From Bretschneidera sinensis (taxonomy: Eukaryota; Streptophyta; Magnoliopsida; Brassicales; Akaniaceae), in contig CM043704.1 of the NCBI GenBank assembly GCA_023935145.1, forward strand, positions 94,141,873-94,205,872: a stretch of 64,000 bases of DNA. The letters run 5' to 3'. Within the stretch, counting starts at the first letter, position 1, and every line of letters begins with the position of its first letter. Below, piece by piece: positions 21,781-34,026 of this stretch. The notes beneath the pieces are model-generated. The model was not told the origin of the DNA, did no database searches, and was given only the letters and a program-made list of their open reading frames with translations. The position numbers were made by a program, and so were the translations under genes.

Positions 21781-22665
21781 GGCCAAATTGCAGTTTTGAT
21801 TCCTTAGAATAGGGGACATTTTCAAAAAAAAGTCCCTTAGGATGAAATATTAACAAAATGGTCTTCAAGTATTATTTCCATCAGCAACCTAGGACCCACA
21901 TCAAACTTTAGTTAAAATTGGACGAAAAATCTACCAAACATCCATCTCAGCGCCACATAGACCATATGTAATGATATAACCCCTTTTTTCAAGAGATTCT
22001 TTGCGGCACAGAGTGTAAAATGTCGTTTTTTACATTCTGTGAAAATTTGGTCGGTAAATTTTGAGAATTTTATTAATAATATTTATGTATATTTAATTAA
22101 TATTAGTAGTAAAATTTTTAAAAATTATTATTCAAATTTTCACGCGGTGCAAAAAATTAAGAAGAAGTCAATTCTAGTTTCTCTCTTCAATTTCGTTGTA
22201 GGGTATAAAGATTTCAACAAATTTTTAGTTTAGGGAAAAAGTAAGTAGAAATCATCTATGAGAATAAGGAAACTAAGATTGACAATAGATATGTGAGGGT
22301 TCGAGTTAGATGAAAAACAGAAAATTATACTATAAATTACAGTGTGAAGGTTTGGGTTAGATGGAAAAAAAATTATATTACAAATTGCAATGTTCAACAG
22401 AGATGAATGAATGAGGATTAGAGTTATTGTTAATAGTGTGAGAAAAAAATATAAGAAAAATAAAATTTTTAAGATATTTAGGGTTAATTTATAATTATAC
22501 ATGGTAATATTGATGTTGATATAAGATTTTTCTAACGGAAGTTTGACGCAGGCTCTAGATTGTTTATGGAAGTAATACTTGAGGATCACTTTGTCAAGGT
22601 TTCTTTTTAAAGACCTTTCTGAAAATAATTCTTATATTGAGGGATCAAAACAGAAATTTAGCCCC
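21781..22665. mobile_element. Non-autonomous DNA transposon with about 100-bp terminal inverted repeats
   Basis: The left end (21781-21890, starting GGCCAAATTGCAGTTTTGAT) and the reverse complement of the right end (starting GGGGCTAAATTTCTGTTTTGAT) align over about 100 bp, up to a shared TCAAGTATTA(T/C)TTCCA. The roughly 670-bp interior is AT-rich and has no transposase. Long TIRs suggest a Mutator-like element, but no clear 9-bp target duplication was seen, so the superfamily is open. Confidence 0.65.
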
Positions 22666-22716
22666 AAACCAAATCTTAAACGCAGGTGATGTCTAGTAGC
22701 TTGATGCTCATGCATG

Positions 22717-23219
22717 TGTCACGGCCCGCATGAGACTCATGTGTTCGAAGGTTTCCTAGTACACTTTGTGATTATAATGTACAGCATTGTACTGCATGTA
22801 CACTGTGGAGTAATACCTTGTATTGTCGTATTACACTTGTAGTACACTTGTACTACACTTTTAGTACCGTAGGATTGTTACACTTGGCAAAATGGTAGCC
22901 ATAGATGTAAGGGAGCTCTCCCTATATAAAGGGTCCTTCCCCTCACTTGTAAATCATTCACTCATTCATTCATTCAAGCAATAGCAAGCTCTCAAGCTTT
23001 GTCTCATATTATCTCTTTATTGTTGGCTATTTTCTTTGAGCAAGTCTAGCTTCGAGGGTGGTGCTCTTGAGTAGTCAAGAGGAAGGCTGACTTGGGCAAT
23101 CCAATGAGGTGTTTCCGAGCCTAAGACCGCACGGTTAGCGACTTAAGCTTACAACCAGTGACACATGCACCGCTCTCTTCAAACTTCGAAAGGATAGTGT
23201 TGACCAATAAAACGTGACA
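22717..23219 (+). mobile_element. Probable solo LTR (about 503 bp)
   Basis: It begins TGTCACGGCCCG and ends CGTGACA, the inverted TG...CA ends of many plant LTRs. A TATATAAA box at 22923-22930 and CATT/CATTCA-rich leader sequence inside look like an LTR promoter. There is no partner LTR or coding region. Flanking 5-mers (GCATG and CGTAT) do not match, so the target duplication is lost or the limits are off by a few bases. Confidence 0.55.
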
Positions 23220-23699
23220 CGTATAACACTGACTTTCGTTTTAACTGGATCTTGTTCACTGAACTCGTTAAATAATATTTCTTATTTAAGAAAAATAACA
23301 AATATACCCTATTTTTTTCTCTAAAGAAAAAACAAATATTACCTTACCCATTTCTCTCTTGACTCTTTTTATTTTTAACTGTTCTCTTTATAAAAGGGAA
23401 CTGCATAAAAAGCTCAACAGCTAGGGGCTCTATGGACTCTGTTCATTTTGCTGTGATTGTGCGTTGTTTGAGGTTAAATTTATCTAAATTTGAATAAAAT
23501 ATAATATCAATCGACATATTTTTTAGACTAAAACTTGAGATTTTTACTTTGTGGATCAATTTTGGTTTATTGGTAAAATAGATTGTGACTATGAGTTCAT
23601 AAGGTCTAATGTGTATATATGTTTTAAATTTGTAAAATTTTAATTACTATCATTACTCAAAATAAAGTAAAAAATCATTAAATTTTGGTTAAATATTTA

Positions 23700-24155
23700 T
23701 TTTAAGCATACAATTATTGACCACGTTTTTATTTCGATTATTATCTATTAATTATTTTAATGTGATCCTCAATTATCTTTAATTACCTAATTAAACCCCT
23801 CACATAAAAATTTATCGGAATTTCATTTCAATGCCAACTCATTGTCGAGGTGACTTGAGAAGAAGAGAGAAAGGTAGACAAATTAACCTCTTTACCATGA
23901 GTTGAGTTGAATCATCGTCAACAACTCATTATGTAACAACTTTGATTTGTGTCTTTCAGATAAACAATTATTTTATTATCAAATTCATCTCTCAAGTTAC
24001 CTTACGACTGAGCTGATGCTGAGGTAGAGTTTTGATAAGTTTTTACCCTATAAATCAATAAAAATGTTTAATTAGATAACAGTAATAGTTTGATGATCAA
24101 ATTAAAACAATCGATAGACATATGATCAAAATAAAATATGACCAGTAGTTTTGAT
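23700..24155. mobile_element. Foldback (MITE-like) element
   Basis: The segment 23706-23795 is the approximate reverse complement of 24068-24155, both ending inward at CTAATTAAAC/GTTTAATTAG. About 270 bp without an ORF separates them. Arm identity is moderate, so this is an old copy. The family is unknown. Confidence 0.55.
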
Positions 24156-24642
24156 ACTTTTTTTTTATAATTATATTTTTTCTTTCTCTTATTTTGAATT
24201 TTACGTTTATTCTCAATAATTTAAATACGATAATTTAATATAAAAAATTAAAATTAAAAATTAATTTAATTCATCTCTAACTATTTTTTTCAAATTCATT
24301 TAATTTCAAAAGAAATGTAAATTAATTAATAATTTGTAACTAGATGCCAATGCCAGCATAGAATGAAATTAAATAAATCACATCCATCGTTTAAGAATTG
24401 TATTATTTAAAGCAGTTTTCAGAAAAAAAAAACGCAGTTTGATTTAAAGGATTATTACCGTCGCCTGAAAAAATAAAAAAAGGTATATTACCGTCACCGG
24501 GAAGGCCCCACCAAAAATTAGACCCCGCGTACACGAGACGGCAAACGCCGTCGTTGTAACCGAGGGCTAAACCCCAACACAAACACGCCCCATAGATCCA
24601 CCACCGCCTCCCTTTAAAAACCAAACCCAAACGTTTCAGTAA

Positions 24643-24744
24643 TCTCTCTCTCTCTCAAACTCCTGCCTTCTCTCTCTCTCAGCACTCCTCAAATTCGCCA
24701 TAACATACTCTTATTGGAGAGAGAGAGAAGGAGAGAGGGAGAGT
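24643..24744 (+). promoter_or_regulatory. CT/GA hairpin-capable 5' leader of the RBP47-type gene
   Basis: Two CT-dinucleotide tracts (24643-24656, 24668-24680) are followed by a GA tract (24716-24744), about 60 bp before the start codon. In the transcript these could pair into a long stem. Such tracts are also common GAGA-type promoter elements in plants. Confidence 0.45.
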
Positions 24745-24802
24745 GAAATTAATCTGATTTTTGTAAGAAAGAAACTATACGCAATCAATCAATCAGATCA
24801 AG

Positions 24803-27800
24803 ATGCAGCCGACTAACGGTCCTGATCTGAGCAACCCACCGAAGCAGCAAGCGCAGCCGCAGCAAGCACATCAGCAGCAAGCACATCAGCAGCAAGCGCA
24901 GCAGCAGTGGGTACCGCATCCACAGCAACAGCAACAGTGGATGGCAGCTATGCAGTACCCGGCGGCGGCTATGGCGATGATGCAGCAGCAGATGATGATG
25001 TACCCGCAACAGTACATGCCTTACAATCATCCTCATCATCAGTTTCAGTACTCACAGTATCAACAACAACAACAGCAGCATCAACAGCAACAACAGCAGC
25101 AACAACAACAACAGTATTCACAGAAGCAGGAGCAGCCGGCATCTGCAGAGGAGGTTAAAACGATCTGGGTTGGTGACCTTCTTCATTGGATGGACGAGAC
25201 TTACCTCCATAGCTGCTTCTCTCACACCGGCGAGGTCTGATTTTACCTAAATTTGTGCTTATGTAGTTTTATTTACCTGCTATGCATCTTCTTTCAGCTT
25301 AGTGGGATTTTAATTAGTTTATGGGTTTTATGTTTTCTTGGTTGGCTTTATGTTTGTTTTTTCATTTCGTTTGTTACGTATCTTAATTTTTTTGTGTTAT
25401 CTTTTAGGAAACCTGCTTTTAGGTTTTTATTTATCTTTTTGGGCCGGGGATGTTGAATTCAGTTGTATATTTGTTTGATTTTGGGTTTTATCCTTTGTTT
25501 TTGCTTGAGGAATCTTAGATTTAAGGTACAGTTTAGCTGAGTTGGTGATTTAGTTTGTATGCATGTTTTACTATAAATAAATGTCGTGGATTTTATTTTA
25601 TCTTTTGTCTATAGTTGTAGGTTTATGTTTATTACCGTAATGAATGCACTCTATAAAATGGGTTATTGTTGAAGTGTGAAGAGCATGGTTGAGATAATTT
25701 AGTTTAATGTTCTGACATGGAGTAGTGCTAGAATTAATTAATTACTCCGTATTAGAGTATGTAATGTAATTCGAGAAATCCATTTTTTTTAAAATTCTCT
25801 TTATTTCCCGATTGCATTCAGTTGGATTTTAGATCATTTACATGTTTTAAAATCAATTAATGTTGCAAGTTAATGTTTACTGATATAATTGGAGCATTCC
25901 TTATGAAATGGGTCATTTTGTTAACTTGTAGATGATTGGGGCAATTTATTTCTATCTTAAATGAAGGAATAGATCTGTCTTTTAAGTTTGATCAGATTTT
26001 AGTGTTGACATCTTATTGAAATTTAATGCAACCTGTGATAGTGCTGACTTGTTGTCACAGCCCAATAAATTACTGTTAAAAATTCAAGTGGACAAATAGT
26101 AAGATTTTATTTGGCCATAAGAACAAATCAGCGCTGTCACCAAGTTTGTTGAACCTTTCTCCTCTGCCAATATAGGGTTGCCACTATTCTGTGCCTTTGA
26201 CATCCTTTTTTCTAGGGAGGGAGCCGTGTGTTAGAATGCGGGATCAGTCGTCCCACCAAAGTAAAAAAGAAAAAAAAACCCGTGTAATATAGGGTACATA
26301 TTGGATCCTTCACAGGACAATTACCAAAGAGCCCCCCCTCCCCACATTTTCCCCAAATTCCCAAATTGACATTCCTGGCTTCTTCTGTGCTTTTTTCCCT
26401 TGGATGTGTTAGTCATTAAACAAAAAGAGCGTTTAGTGAAAACTTAACATGAAGCTTCATAACCTGTATCCAACAATTCCTTAGCTGGCTATATTGCTGT
26501 GCGTGAATTGTTGCCCACCATCTTGTAGTTTGTGGCTTGGAAGTAGCAAAAGGCTTTGGCTTTGGCTTTTTCTTTTTCATTTGGTAGTGCTTAATGCATA
26601 TCAAGAGTGGTAATAGTTGTGTGATAGTCTTCTTACCATGCACCATGCCCATGGAGTAGCAAATTCTGAATTGGTGATGAAGTCCTCTTCTATATCTCAT
26701 ATAGTTCATCTTCACTTGTACTGGTTGGCTTGGCAATCAGTTTGTCTCCATCAATTACCATAGAGCTTAGAACTTCTAATTTCTTTTTTTATTTCGACCA
26801 TCCTTTGCAAACCTCAAATATTTTACAAATGGACTCGGACAGATGAACTTTACCCTCATCCTTCAACCAAACACTCCTCACTGGAGAAAAAAAGAAAGAA
26901 TAAAAGACTGAGAAATAACCTTTGGCTACCTGTGTTTGGGTAGAGTAAACTGTCGAGACTCAATCCTGTGAAGTATGATTTATTGTTATCTTGCAGGACC
27001 TTGCAATATATGATTTTGAAGTTTCCTGAGATGTCATGACAAATTGCCGTAGCACTCTATTGTCCTCAATTTTTTCCCTAGTCTGCTTGCTTATCTTAAG
27101 TTGTCCCTTGAACGGAGTTTGATACTTTGCTTGGGTTTGTAATAGCATCAGTTGTTGGTAGGTTGGAGAATGTCACAGCCCTAGATGCTTTGTTTGCCAG
27201 GAGCCTTGGCAGGTCAGGTCATCAGTCCTAATATTCAAGATGAGGGCTGTCCTTTCTCTTTTGTGATCACGAATGAGGACCCTTCGATTTATATTTTCTT
27301 GTGATCTCATGAGTTGTATTTTCGTCTTTTAATTTCATTATATGTAAAATTAATCATATTAGAAGCTTTTGATTGAATGTGAAAGGTTACAACCCCTTCT
27401 TACTTGCAGTGGTTAATGCGCTGAGAAATAATATTAAGCATTCTCGCCTGTTCAAATTTCCTGATGTAAAAATTTATTTCCTTTAATCTTACCTGAATTT
27501 GCCCTTGTTTTCTGATTTTTGGTCTCTATAAATATATGCAGGTTTCCTCTGTGAAGGTTATACGCAATAAGCAAACTGGACAGTCGGAGGGGTATGGATT
27601 CATCGAGTTTTGTTCACGCGCAGCAGCTGAGAAAGTCCTGCAGAGCTATAATGGCTCTGTGATGCCAAATACAGACCAACCCTTCCGTCTGAACTGGGCA
27701 TCCTTTAGTGCTGGTGAAAGGCGATCGGAAACTGGTTCTGATCTATCTATATTTGTAGGAGACTTGGCTCCAGATGTAACTGATAATACATTGCAGGAGG

Positions 27801-30800
27801 CCTTTGCTAGTAGATATCCATCTGTTAAGGGGGCAAAAGTTGTCATTGATTCAAATACTGGCCGTTCCAAAGGTTACGGGTTTGTTAGGTTTGGTGATGA
27901 AAATGAGAGGTCAAGGGCTATGACTGAAATGAATGGCGCCTATTGTTCAAGTAGGCCGATGCGTCTAGGTGTTGCAACCCCCAAAAAAGTAGCTGCTTAC
28001 CAACAGCAGTATTCGTCACAAGGTATATTATGATGCTCCCTGCTTGTTAAATGCCAGACCTGAATTTTGTTGTTTTAATTTCCCTTGAAGTCTTGATCAG
28101 GACTTGGTATAATGCTCTTGTAACTTCTGTTTCCTCATTTAGTACTTACCAGATTTTTTTCTTGTTTTGGCGCTACTAAGTACTTACCAGATTGGTCAGG
28201 TTATGTTTACTTTTAATCTATCTAAGCTTATTTGACGAGTGAAAGCAAACTGCTGCTCCTGCACCGCATTTCACCTTTCTCTTTTTCACTCTAGAGATTT
28301 TTTTGTAGTTGGTAGGTATCATGAGTGCTACAGTTGTTATTGCGACGTAAGGACTAAGGAATTCACAAGGTTGTTTCATTTCAAAAGTAGAGAGGCGATT
28401 GGAGGATTGTGAGTGTCATCATTATCATTTAAAGACTGCATCCTTAAACTTCTCCTCCTCCTCCTCCCTTTTTTGCTCAAGAATATCTTTTGTAGTTGGT
28501 ACTTGGTAGGTATCATGATGCTATTGTTGCTCTTGTGATCCAAGAACTAAGGAGTTCACATGGTTTAATATCAAAGGTAGAGAGGGACTGGAAGAATTGT
28601 GAGTGTTATCATTATCATTATCATTTAAAGACTGCATCCTCATTCATCTATCTTTTTGACAAAGGAATTCATGAGGTGGTCACATATCAAAGGTAGAGAT
28701 GCGATTGAAAGGATTGTGAGTGTTATCATTATCATTTAAAGACTTTATCTTCTTTTTCTTCTTTGTTACTTTGGTTCTAATCTGTAATGCTTGACGGTAT
28801 GATCTTCTCACCGTGACTATAATCATAGATATATCCTGCACTGATGGAGAAAAACGTAATTGTAATTCTTCATTTGCTTCTAATTTGTAGTACTTGAGGT
28901 GAGTATGATATCTTATGTATCCTGCCATTATGGAGAAACCTTTATTGTTTTTGTTTTGTCCTTCTTATTGATCATTCTTCTTCTTTTCTTATTATTGTCC
29001 TTATTTTCTGTAGATACTTCTTCTTCCTTGCTTTTAATTTGTAATACTTGAGGTGAGTATGACATCATAGATATCCTGCACCGATGAAGAAAACCACATT
29101 TGCTTCTGTTGTATCACCATGGTTGTTTCTGTTTTCTTCTTCTTCTAATTCTTTGAATCAGAATTTGCATGAATCAAATCATTGTGCGTTAGGGTATGCT
29201 CTTTCCTTATGAGTCAATGAGGAATGTAGTTGGGCGGTTCTCCTTCTTGACAAATGTTCATCTGTGATTATTTTTCCAAAAAATACTTTATTGACTGCTG
29301 GTTTGTTTGTACTTGCAAATGGGTAGGTTATTGATTACTATTTTTGACATAAAATTGTATCTTTTTGAAAATGAAAAAGAAGAAAGTTTTTTTCAGACTG
29401 TTCATCTTTTTTGGTCTCCTTATTTCCATCTCACACATACTCTCCCAAAAAGTCACCTTATTTCAATCTCTTCTGTTGGTTTATCACAATTTATGAAATG
29501 TCTTCTCATGTGCTACTCGACAAAAATCAATTCAATGTTAATTGGTTGTGAATGTCCTTTCAACCAAGTACGAACTACTGGTAAATAAAACAAATATTCT
29601 CATGCTTATTCTCCCTTGTTCTTAAGCTTTGCTGAGCACCACAATTTTTTGTACAGTAAGAGGGATATGTAACTATAACCTGTCATTCTTATTACAAATC
29701 GTGCAAGGATTGTCAATATTGTAATTTCATGTTTCCAAGCTGGATTGTAACTTGTTCTTATACTATTTTCTTCGTGCTTATTGATCTTTTTTCCTGGTGT
29801 TTTGTTTTAATGGTGTCGTAAATTCAAACATTTAATTTTGAATATTGTACTATAGGAACCACCTGGTGGTCAACTGTGTCTTAGGAGGCTCCACCATGGT
29901 TCAATTTCAGTTTGTAAATTTTTGGATATAAGTTCAACCACGTGAATCTCAGCCATGGTCATTATGTGAGACTTTTTCCTTGGTGAAGGTTTCTCAATAT
30001 CTTCATTCGTGGAAGTTGGCTTTGAAGTTGAACCACTTATCTCTGCGTCTTCTGTGTGATTGTTCCTTTTCCATTTCATTTCATTTGGCAACTGGAAACC
30101 GTAGTACCTGGTTTGGGATCATGTCGAAGTGAACCATTTACTTCGTTGACAATTCATTTTAAGCTCTCTCTCTCTCTCTCTCTCTCGTGTGTGCCCGTGT
30201 GCAGATTGAGATGGCCCCTGATCTTTCCTTTAGAAGAACACACTTCTTCCATCATGTTCCTTGTTCAACAAAGTAACTGCTGAACCAGTTATCTGTAACA
30301 AGCTAAAATTTTACAGTCCATGCAGTGGATGTCAGCCCTGAGGCTTTCAACATGGATTTTGATTTAAAAACTTTGTTTCTTTTTCTTTGATTAGCTGTGG
30401 TATTGGCTGGTGGACATGCATCAAATGGTTCTATGGCCCAAGGTTCTCAATCTGATGGCGAGTCAAATAATGCAACTGTGAGTCCTTCTCAGCCCTTCCG
30501 TGCTAACTATCCCCAACCCTGTATATCTCATTACCCATTATCTCATTTTCTGTGGTAGATATTTGTTGGAGGACTTGACTCTGATGTAAGTGATGAAGAT
30601 CTCAGGCAACCTTTTTCTCAGTTTGGTGACGTTGTCTCTGTGAAAATACCAGTTGGAAAAGGATGCGGGTTTGTGCAATTTGCTAACAGGTTTCCTACTT
30701 AGTGACTTGACTCCTTATATTTGTACTTGACTCCTTATTTTGTAGACTTATATTTGCTAATAGTAAGGAATCTACTATTGTTAGTACAGCATACTAATAA

Positions 30801-33800
30801 TAATGCCTTAAATAAGGATTAGTTTTGGTTACATGCAAAATGATTAAGGTTGAATAGTAGTCACAAAATGATCACATCCTACGTCTGTTTGTAGGAAGAA
30901 TGCCGAGGATGCAATTCAGAGTTTAAATGGGACAGTTATTGGTAAGCAGACGGTTCGTCTTTCTTGGGGTCGTAGTCCAGCAAACAAGCAGGTAAAATTT
31001 CTCAACCTGAATTGAATTTTCTTTCTATTGAAGTATTCAGTTACTTTTTCCCTTGGCTACATTTTAGAGGATTAGGTGGTTAAACTCTTTTCTCGGTCAA
31101 GTTGTAGTTGGTTGGACTTTTACAGTGCATGGTTCAACAACTTGAGAAAACACGTTTTTCTCGTAGCTGTTTTTGTGGGGAGTTACTTCGTTTGTGTTTT
31201 TATTGAAGTTTCTAACATATTATCAAATATTCATGTAGTTGTTACTTTGGTGTAAACCACCACAAAAGCCCAAAGGGGTTCTCTGCACCTTTTTTTTTAT
31301 GAGTGCCCCCTTTAATTTTTTTTTATAAGTAAAAGTATATTAATAACAAAAAACGCGCCAAGATGGTGCAACCCATTTACAACGATTATCTATAGAATAG
31401 AAACTCTACAAGATCTAGGCGTTGTTTGGGTTTGGCTTTTAAGCCAACTTAAAGCAGCCAATTTTGACTAACCACTTTAAATTGGTTGCTTTAAGTTAGC
31501 TTAAAGCCAAACCCAAACAACACCATAATAAATCTATCTCGTTCACAAAAAATTTCCCAAAAAACCAAAAATTAAGGGCATTGAACCAACGACTATCTCT
31601 AATTATATCAAAATTTCTCTCAATGCCATCAAAAGCTCTAAGATTCATTTCATTCCACACAATTCAAAAAATAGAGAGAGGAATCAATAAGTAAGCTTTC
31701 TTTAGATCCTGAGAAGCTTGAAGCCCACTCCAAGCCTACATTACATCTTTCACGGAGCCAACGAACACCCAAGAGACCTAAAACACTATGAGCCGTCTCC
31801 CACAAGCTTGTAAGCAAGGAACATTCCATCAAAAGATGAAACATGGACACCAAATTGCTTCCCATAGGAAACTGGAGGATCCTTTTGAAGCAGCCCCAAC
31901 GAAGAGAATCTTATAAAAATATTTTACCTCAAACCCTTTAGTCGGGCTATCCCTTGACTTAATCGAATCCTCTTTAGGCAAATCCATTCTAGAACTATAC
32001 AATGCTTTCAAGAAACTTTGAACCCTCTCAACGTCCCAGTCATGTACTTTGCGGATTAAAAGCACATCCTAGGAGGTTATATCATTATTCACAAAGATGC
32101 GTATATGAAAATTAGTTTTTTAAAATGAGTGTTCCCGAACCACATATCATGCCAAATCCGCGTTCTCTCACCTATATCCACCAACACGGAAACACAAGGA
32201 AGCATAACCTCCCTACCTTTCCGAATCCATTTCCACATCCCTACACCATAGACCCCCTTCCTTAGACATCCACCTGTTAGGATCCATCCCAAACATAGCT
32301 TCCACCATAGAAATCTCCATAACTATTTCCCAAGAAGAGCTTTATTGAATAAAGCAAGGGATTTAAGATTGATTCCCCCTTTTCCATTGGTTGCTAAGCG
32401 ACATCCCACTTTACCAAATGATACTTGTATTCTTCCCCGTGTTACCCCAAAGGAATCTCCTTTGGATACCCTCCAACCGATTAGCAACCGAACTAGGGAT
32501 AGGAAAAAGAGACAAAATAGATAGGAAAGCTAAAGAGCGTACTTTTTATGAGAGCGAGCCTTTCTCTTTTTGAGAGGTAGCGATTCCTTCAACCACCGGC
32601 TATGGAATACCAAGATAAGTAAAAGGAAGCGACCCCAAATTGCACCCCCAACAAATTTGCTAGAAAACGACCATTAATATTCTTACCAAGAGGGATTAAA
32701 TCACTCTTACTAAGATTAACCTTAAGCCATGAAACTGCTTCAAAACACAGAAGAACACACTGAAGATGTAAGATTTGAAGAGTTTTCGCCCCATAAAAAA
32801 AATTGTGTAAAGCTCTGAAATTGCCTCAAAACACAGAAGAACACACCGAAGATGTAAGATTTGAAGCGTTTTCGCCCCATAAAAATCAATTGTCATCGGC
32901 AAAAAGAAGATGAGACATAGTCACACTACCTCTAATTCTCCCCACCTTGAAATCACTCAAAAGCCCCTCGTCTACTGCTTTTACCAACATTTTGCTAAAA
33001 GCCCCCATTACCAAAGTGAACAAGAAAGGAGACAAAGGATCCCCTTGTCTAAGACCTCGTGAAACTTTGAAAAAACAGGAAAGACAACCATTAACAAGGA
33101 TAGAGAGAGGCCGAAGATATACATTTGTAGATCCAACTACATTATTTGTCCCCAAAACCCATCTTTTTCAATAAGTACATCACAAAACCCCAACAAACAT
33201 GATAATAAGCCTTTTCCATATCTAATTTACAAATCACCCGTCTCCCTCTATCTTTTAAATGGGCATTCACAACTTCATTAGCAACCAAAGCGGCATCCAA
33301 AATTTGCCTACTCTCAATGAATGCATTTTGAAAAGGACTCACCACTTTCTGGATTACTTGCTTCAATCTAAAAGTAAGAACTTTCGATAAAGCTTATAAA
33401 TACTCCCTACCAGACTAATAGGCCGAAAGTCTTTGACATTTGAAGCTCCAATCTTTTTCAAAATAAGGATAATAAAGGTAGAGTTAAGACTTTTCGCAAA
33501 CTACCCTGAAGAATGGAGCTCCTCAAAGAGTCTAAGGATATCCCCTTTTAGCACTTCCCGATTATGAATAAGAAAAGCCATAGAAAAGCCATTGGGATGC
33601 GGAACCTTATCACCATTACAATCCCAAAGAGCAACAAGAATCTCCTCCTCAAAAGTACACTCAATCCAATTAGTCTCCCACCCGTCAATGCTAGAAAATT
33701 CCAGTCCATTCAAATTTGGTCTACTGTCACAGGTCTCTTTCATACCATCCCCCTCCTCAAACAACACAGCATCTACCTCAATGGATCCAAGAAAGTTGTC

Positions 33801-34026
33801 TCCTATGATCATTAGCCGTTCTCATCAATTTAGTTTTCTTATTTATTTTTGTTTTGTTTGTTTATGAACTTAATTTTGAATTTGGATTTGGCAGTGGAGA
33901 GATCCTAGTAACCAGTGGAATGGGGCATATCAACGAGGGCAGGGCTATGGTGGTTATGGATATGCTGCGCCATCAAATCAGGATCCTAGCATGTATGCAG
34001 CCACTGCAGTTCCTGGGGCTTCCTAA
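24803..34026 (+). CDS. RBP47: RBP45/RBP47-type RNA-binding protein, three RRMs (451 aa, 6 exons)
   Basis: Exons: 24803-25234, 27542-28022, 30395-30477, 30559-30689, 30895-30991, 33895-34026. Together they give exactly 452 codons including TAA. Residues 1-115 are Gln/Met/Pro-rich, with a CAG/CAA-coded polyglutamine run. RRM1 (about 119-197) has TIWVGDL and [11 protein letters not shown]2 (212-288) has SIFVGDL and [11 protein letters not shown]3 (333-405) has IFVGGL and GCGFVQF. The C-terminus is Gly/Tyr-rich and ends PGAS. Plant RBP45/47 proteins bind poly(A)/U-rich RNA in the nucleus and enter stress granules with TIA-1-like behaviour; that role is by family. The long Q-rich N-terminus favours RBP47 over RBP45. 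Introns are large; one holds a LINE. Confidence 0.92.
25235..27541. other. Intron 1 of the RBP47-type gene
   Basis: A 2.3-kb GT-AG intron, T-rich near both ends. A GC-richer middle part (about 26200-27250) with minus-strand ORFs may be an old insertion, but those ORFs show no motif I recognise. Confidence 0.5.
28307..29105. repeat. Two sets of imperfect tandem repeats in intron 2
   Basis: Set A, three copies (about 28307-28445, 28489-28642, 28650-28750), shares AAAGGTAGAGA, ATTGTGAGTGT(T/C)ATCATTATCA and TTTAAAGACT. Set B, three copies (about 28775-28860, 28873-28940, 29030-29105), shares AATTTGTA(G/A)TACTTGAGGTG and a TATCCTGC word. Both are within the 2.4-kb second intron. They look like local duplications. 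Confidence 0.65.
30164..30186. repeat. CT microsatellite in intron 2
   Basis: An uninterrupted CT dinucleotide run followed by a GTGTGTG patch, about 210 bp upstream of exon 3 (30395). Confidence 0.9.
31310..33815 (-). mobile_element. 5'-truncated L1-type LINE in intron 5 of the RBP47-type gene
   Basis: Minus-strand fragments in order: an RT entry region (33501-33812, with [20 protein letters not shown] and [10 protein letters not shown]), RT core (33142-33366, [14 protein letters not shown] and [12 protein letters not shown]), RT core (32886-33155, [18 protein letters not shown] and FADDN), then a C-terminal zf-RVT-like part (31650-32292). The frame is broken repeatedly. A poly-T tract at about 31316-31324 in plus orientation marks the element's poly(A) tail. 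The endonuclease part is missing, so it was 5'-truncated on insertion. It lies antisense to the host gene. An 86-bp internal duplication lies near 32737-32900. Confidence 0.85.
31418..31524. mobile_element. 107-bp palindromic MITE nested in the LINE
   Basis: Ends GGCGTTGTTTGGGTTTGGCT and its near-perfect reverse complement ending CCAAACCCAAACAACACC. Almost the whole length folds as one stem. Flanking CTA and ATA resemble a degenerate 3-bp TTA/TAA-type duplication, pointing to Tourist/Harbinger type. It entered after the LINE. Confidence 0.75.

Noticed and set aside
26416..26736. Minus-strand ORF in RBP47-type intron 1
   Set aside because: Partly low-complexity (Lys/Pro run), no domain. Probably chance or an old unrecognisable insertion.
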